Under the pieces are notes generated by a model. The model ran no database searches, was not told the origin of the DNA, and worked only from the letters and a program-made list of their open reading frames with translations. A stretch of DNA of 6,454 bases, taken from NCBI GenBank assembly GCA_934717675.1, contig CAKUYZ010000096.1, positions 1 to 6,454 of the forward strand, read 5' to 3'. The translations under genes were made by a program, and so were the position numbers. Within the stretch, counting starts at the first letter, position 1. The number at the start of each line of letters is the position of its first letter. This DNA is from an uncultured Bacteroidales bacterium (GTDB lineage Bacteria > Bacteroidota > Bacteroidia > Bacteroidales > Marinilabiliaceae). This document shows, piece after piece, positions 5,909 to 6,454 of this stretch.

Positions 5909-6220
5909 TCCCCAAAATGAGACGAACGACATCCTTCTATTGTAGCCACGCTATTTGACGCCACCCCAACCACGTTATAACACATAAAATATGAATACAT
6001 CTTAACGGTCACGACACACTAACATCTTTAAAATAGTTAAGCAAAGCACCAAACACATATGACGACCCTGAAGGCCGCCATACATTCCACATAGCATTTA
6101 AGCCACTGATTTACAATAAAATATTTTCCACAGAGCATTCACAAGTCATAAAAAGGCGTATATTCGCACCCGAAACGTGGTGACCAACGAAGATTTGCCA
6201 CCAAACATTTTTTTATAATT
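5909..6220. other. Non-coding gap between B2 and A3
   Basis: These 312 nt carry no convincing gene and look more AT-rich than the neighbouring genes. CACGC-TA-TTTGACG at 5947-5960 resembles a motif upstream of A1 (3845-3860). AAGATTTG at 6190-6197 is one mismatch from the Bacteroidota -7 consensus, 23 nt before A3, with no clear -33 partner. The T-run at about 6208-6214 and the AT-rich stretch up to the A3 ATG resemble the sequence just before A1. No clear terminator hairpin for B2 is seen. Confidence 0.45.
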
Positions 6221-6454
6221 ATGAGACACTTAAATTTCAAAGCAGGCTTCGCCTGGCTGCTCGCCAGGCTGAGGCGACAGAAACACAATTCAAGTCTTTT
6301 GCAACCAGACACGGAAACACAGAGAATGTTCTCGCTATTTCGCAACAGGCACTACTCTCCCCGTGAGTTAAGGGACATTCGAAACACGGCAGTCGCCGCT
6401 CATCTTACACTGAAAATGGCGCTAAAAGAACGTGAAGTAGACGATGCGGAATAC
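6221..6454 (+). CDS. A3: family A protein, cut by the window edge
   Basis: The first 78 codons of a third family A gene run off the right edge. Its core, ETQRMFSLF then RHYSPRELR (32-51), is very close to A1, and the match continues as N-x-A-x-x-A-H, L64 (+13) and A67 (+16). At DNA level, 33 of 44 bases agree between 4094-4137 and 6329-6372 by hand count. It begins with ATG 6221 in MRHLNFKA, comparable to the A1 start, after an AT-rich stretch without an SD. By the pattern of the cluster a family B gene (B3) should follow outside the window. Function unknown. Confidence 0.78.
   Translation, partial: MRHLNFKAGFAWLLARLRRQKHNSSLLQPDTETQRMFSLFRNRHYSPRELRDIRNTAVAAHLTLKMALKEREVDDAEY
6251..6269 (+). 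other. Perfect hairpin just after the A3 start
   Basis: GCCTGGC and GCCAGGC form a perfect 7-bp stem with a 5-nt loop, beginning 30 nt after the A of the A3 start codon. A further AGGC/GCCT pair just upstream overlaps it. The position is comparable to the inverted repeats in A1 and A2. Confidence 0.45.

Noticed and set aside
5909..5990. Terminator or sigma-70-like promoter after B2 (TTGACG with TATAAC)
   Set aside because: The spacing is 15 nt and the organism probably uses the TAnnTTTG type; no hairpin with a T-run is present.
6139..6345. Minus-strand open frame of 68 codons at the right end
   Set aside because: It runs antisense over A3, which is supported by close similarity to A1, and has no family features.
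3996..6454. CRISPR array, insertion sequence or attachment site explaining the repeated cluster
   Set aside because: The repetition is at protein level between diverged genes; no short regularly spaced repeats, terminal inverted repeats or transposase are seen.

Overview
The window looks like a chromosomal segment of a gut-type Bacteroidota (order Bacteroidales; inference). The reasons are the product mix (a membrane-anchored TPR/AraC-type regulator, a ROK sugar kinase of Bacteroidales style), mostly weak or absent Shine-Dalgarno sequences, and a TATCTTTG element upstream of the kinase that fits the Bacteroidota -7 consensus TAnnTTTG. No RNA gene, CRISPR array, transposase or integrase is visible.

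Layout: (1) 1-187, the 3' end of an unrecognised plus-strand gene. (2) 212-1873, plus, a 553-residue protein with a signal-like N-terminus, TPR repeats, one membrane segment and a C-terminal AraC-type helix-turn-helix domain: a probable transmembrane one-component regulator. (3) 1887-2450, minus and convergent, a small LemA-family membrane protein. (4) 2451-2708, a spacer with a 12-nt direct repeat and a strong hairpin terminator for the kinase. (5) 2709-3686, minus, a ROK-family sugar kinase (glucokinase-like), preceded by a leader of about 100 nt with four alternately complementary segments. (6) 3996 to the window end, plus, a cluster of small genes I do not recognise.

The cluster is the most interesting part. 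Reading the predicted proteins against each other shows two families in alternation: A1 (3996-4316), B1 (4304-4903), A2 (4931-5263), B2 (5315-5908), a 312-nt gap, then A3 (6221 to the edge, incomplete). Family A is a small basic protein with a core of the type F-x-D/N-x-x-Y-x-P-x-x-L-R followed by L at +13 and A at +16. Family B is about 200 residues long, with a central RER-x-GER-x-VPDY-x-W motif and a C-terminal ALRDLA motif at the same residue numbers (180-185) in both copies. This is a tandemly repeated, strongly diverged two-gene module. A1 and B1 overlap by 13 nt, with an AGGAGG ribosome binding site inside A1, which suggests translational coupling. The function is unknown. A partner or toxin/antitoxin-like relationship is one hypothesis, with no direct evidence beyond pairing, size and charge.

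The regulator, LemA-like protein and kinase look like ordinary chromosomal genes. By eye, the A/B cluster and its gaps are less GC-rich than the regulator gene, which would fit an accessory or laterally acquired block, but I have not measured this.
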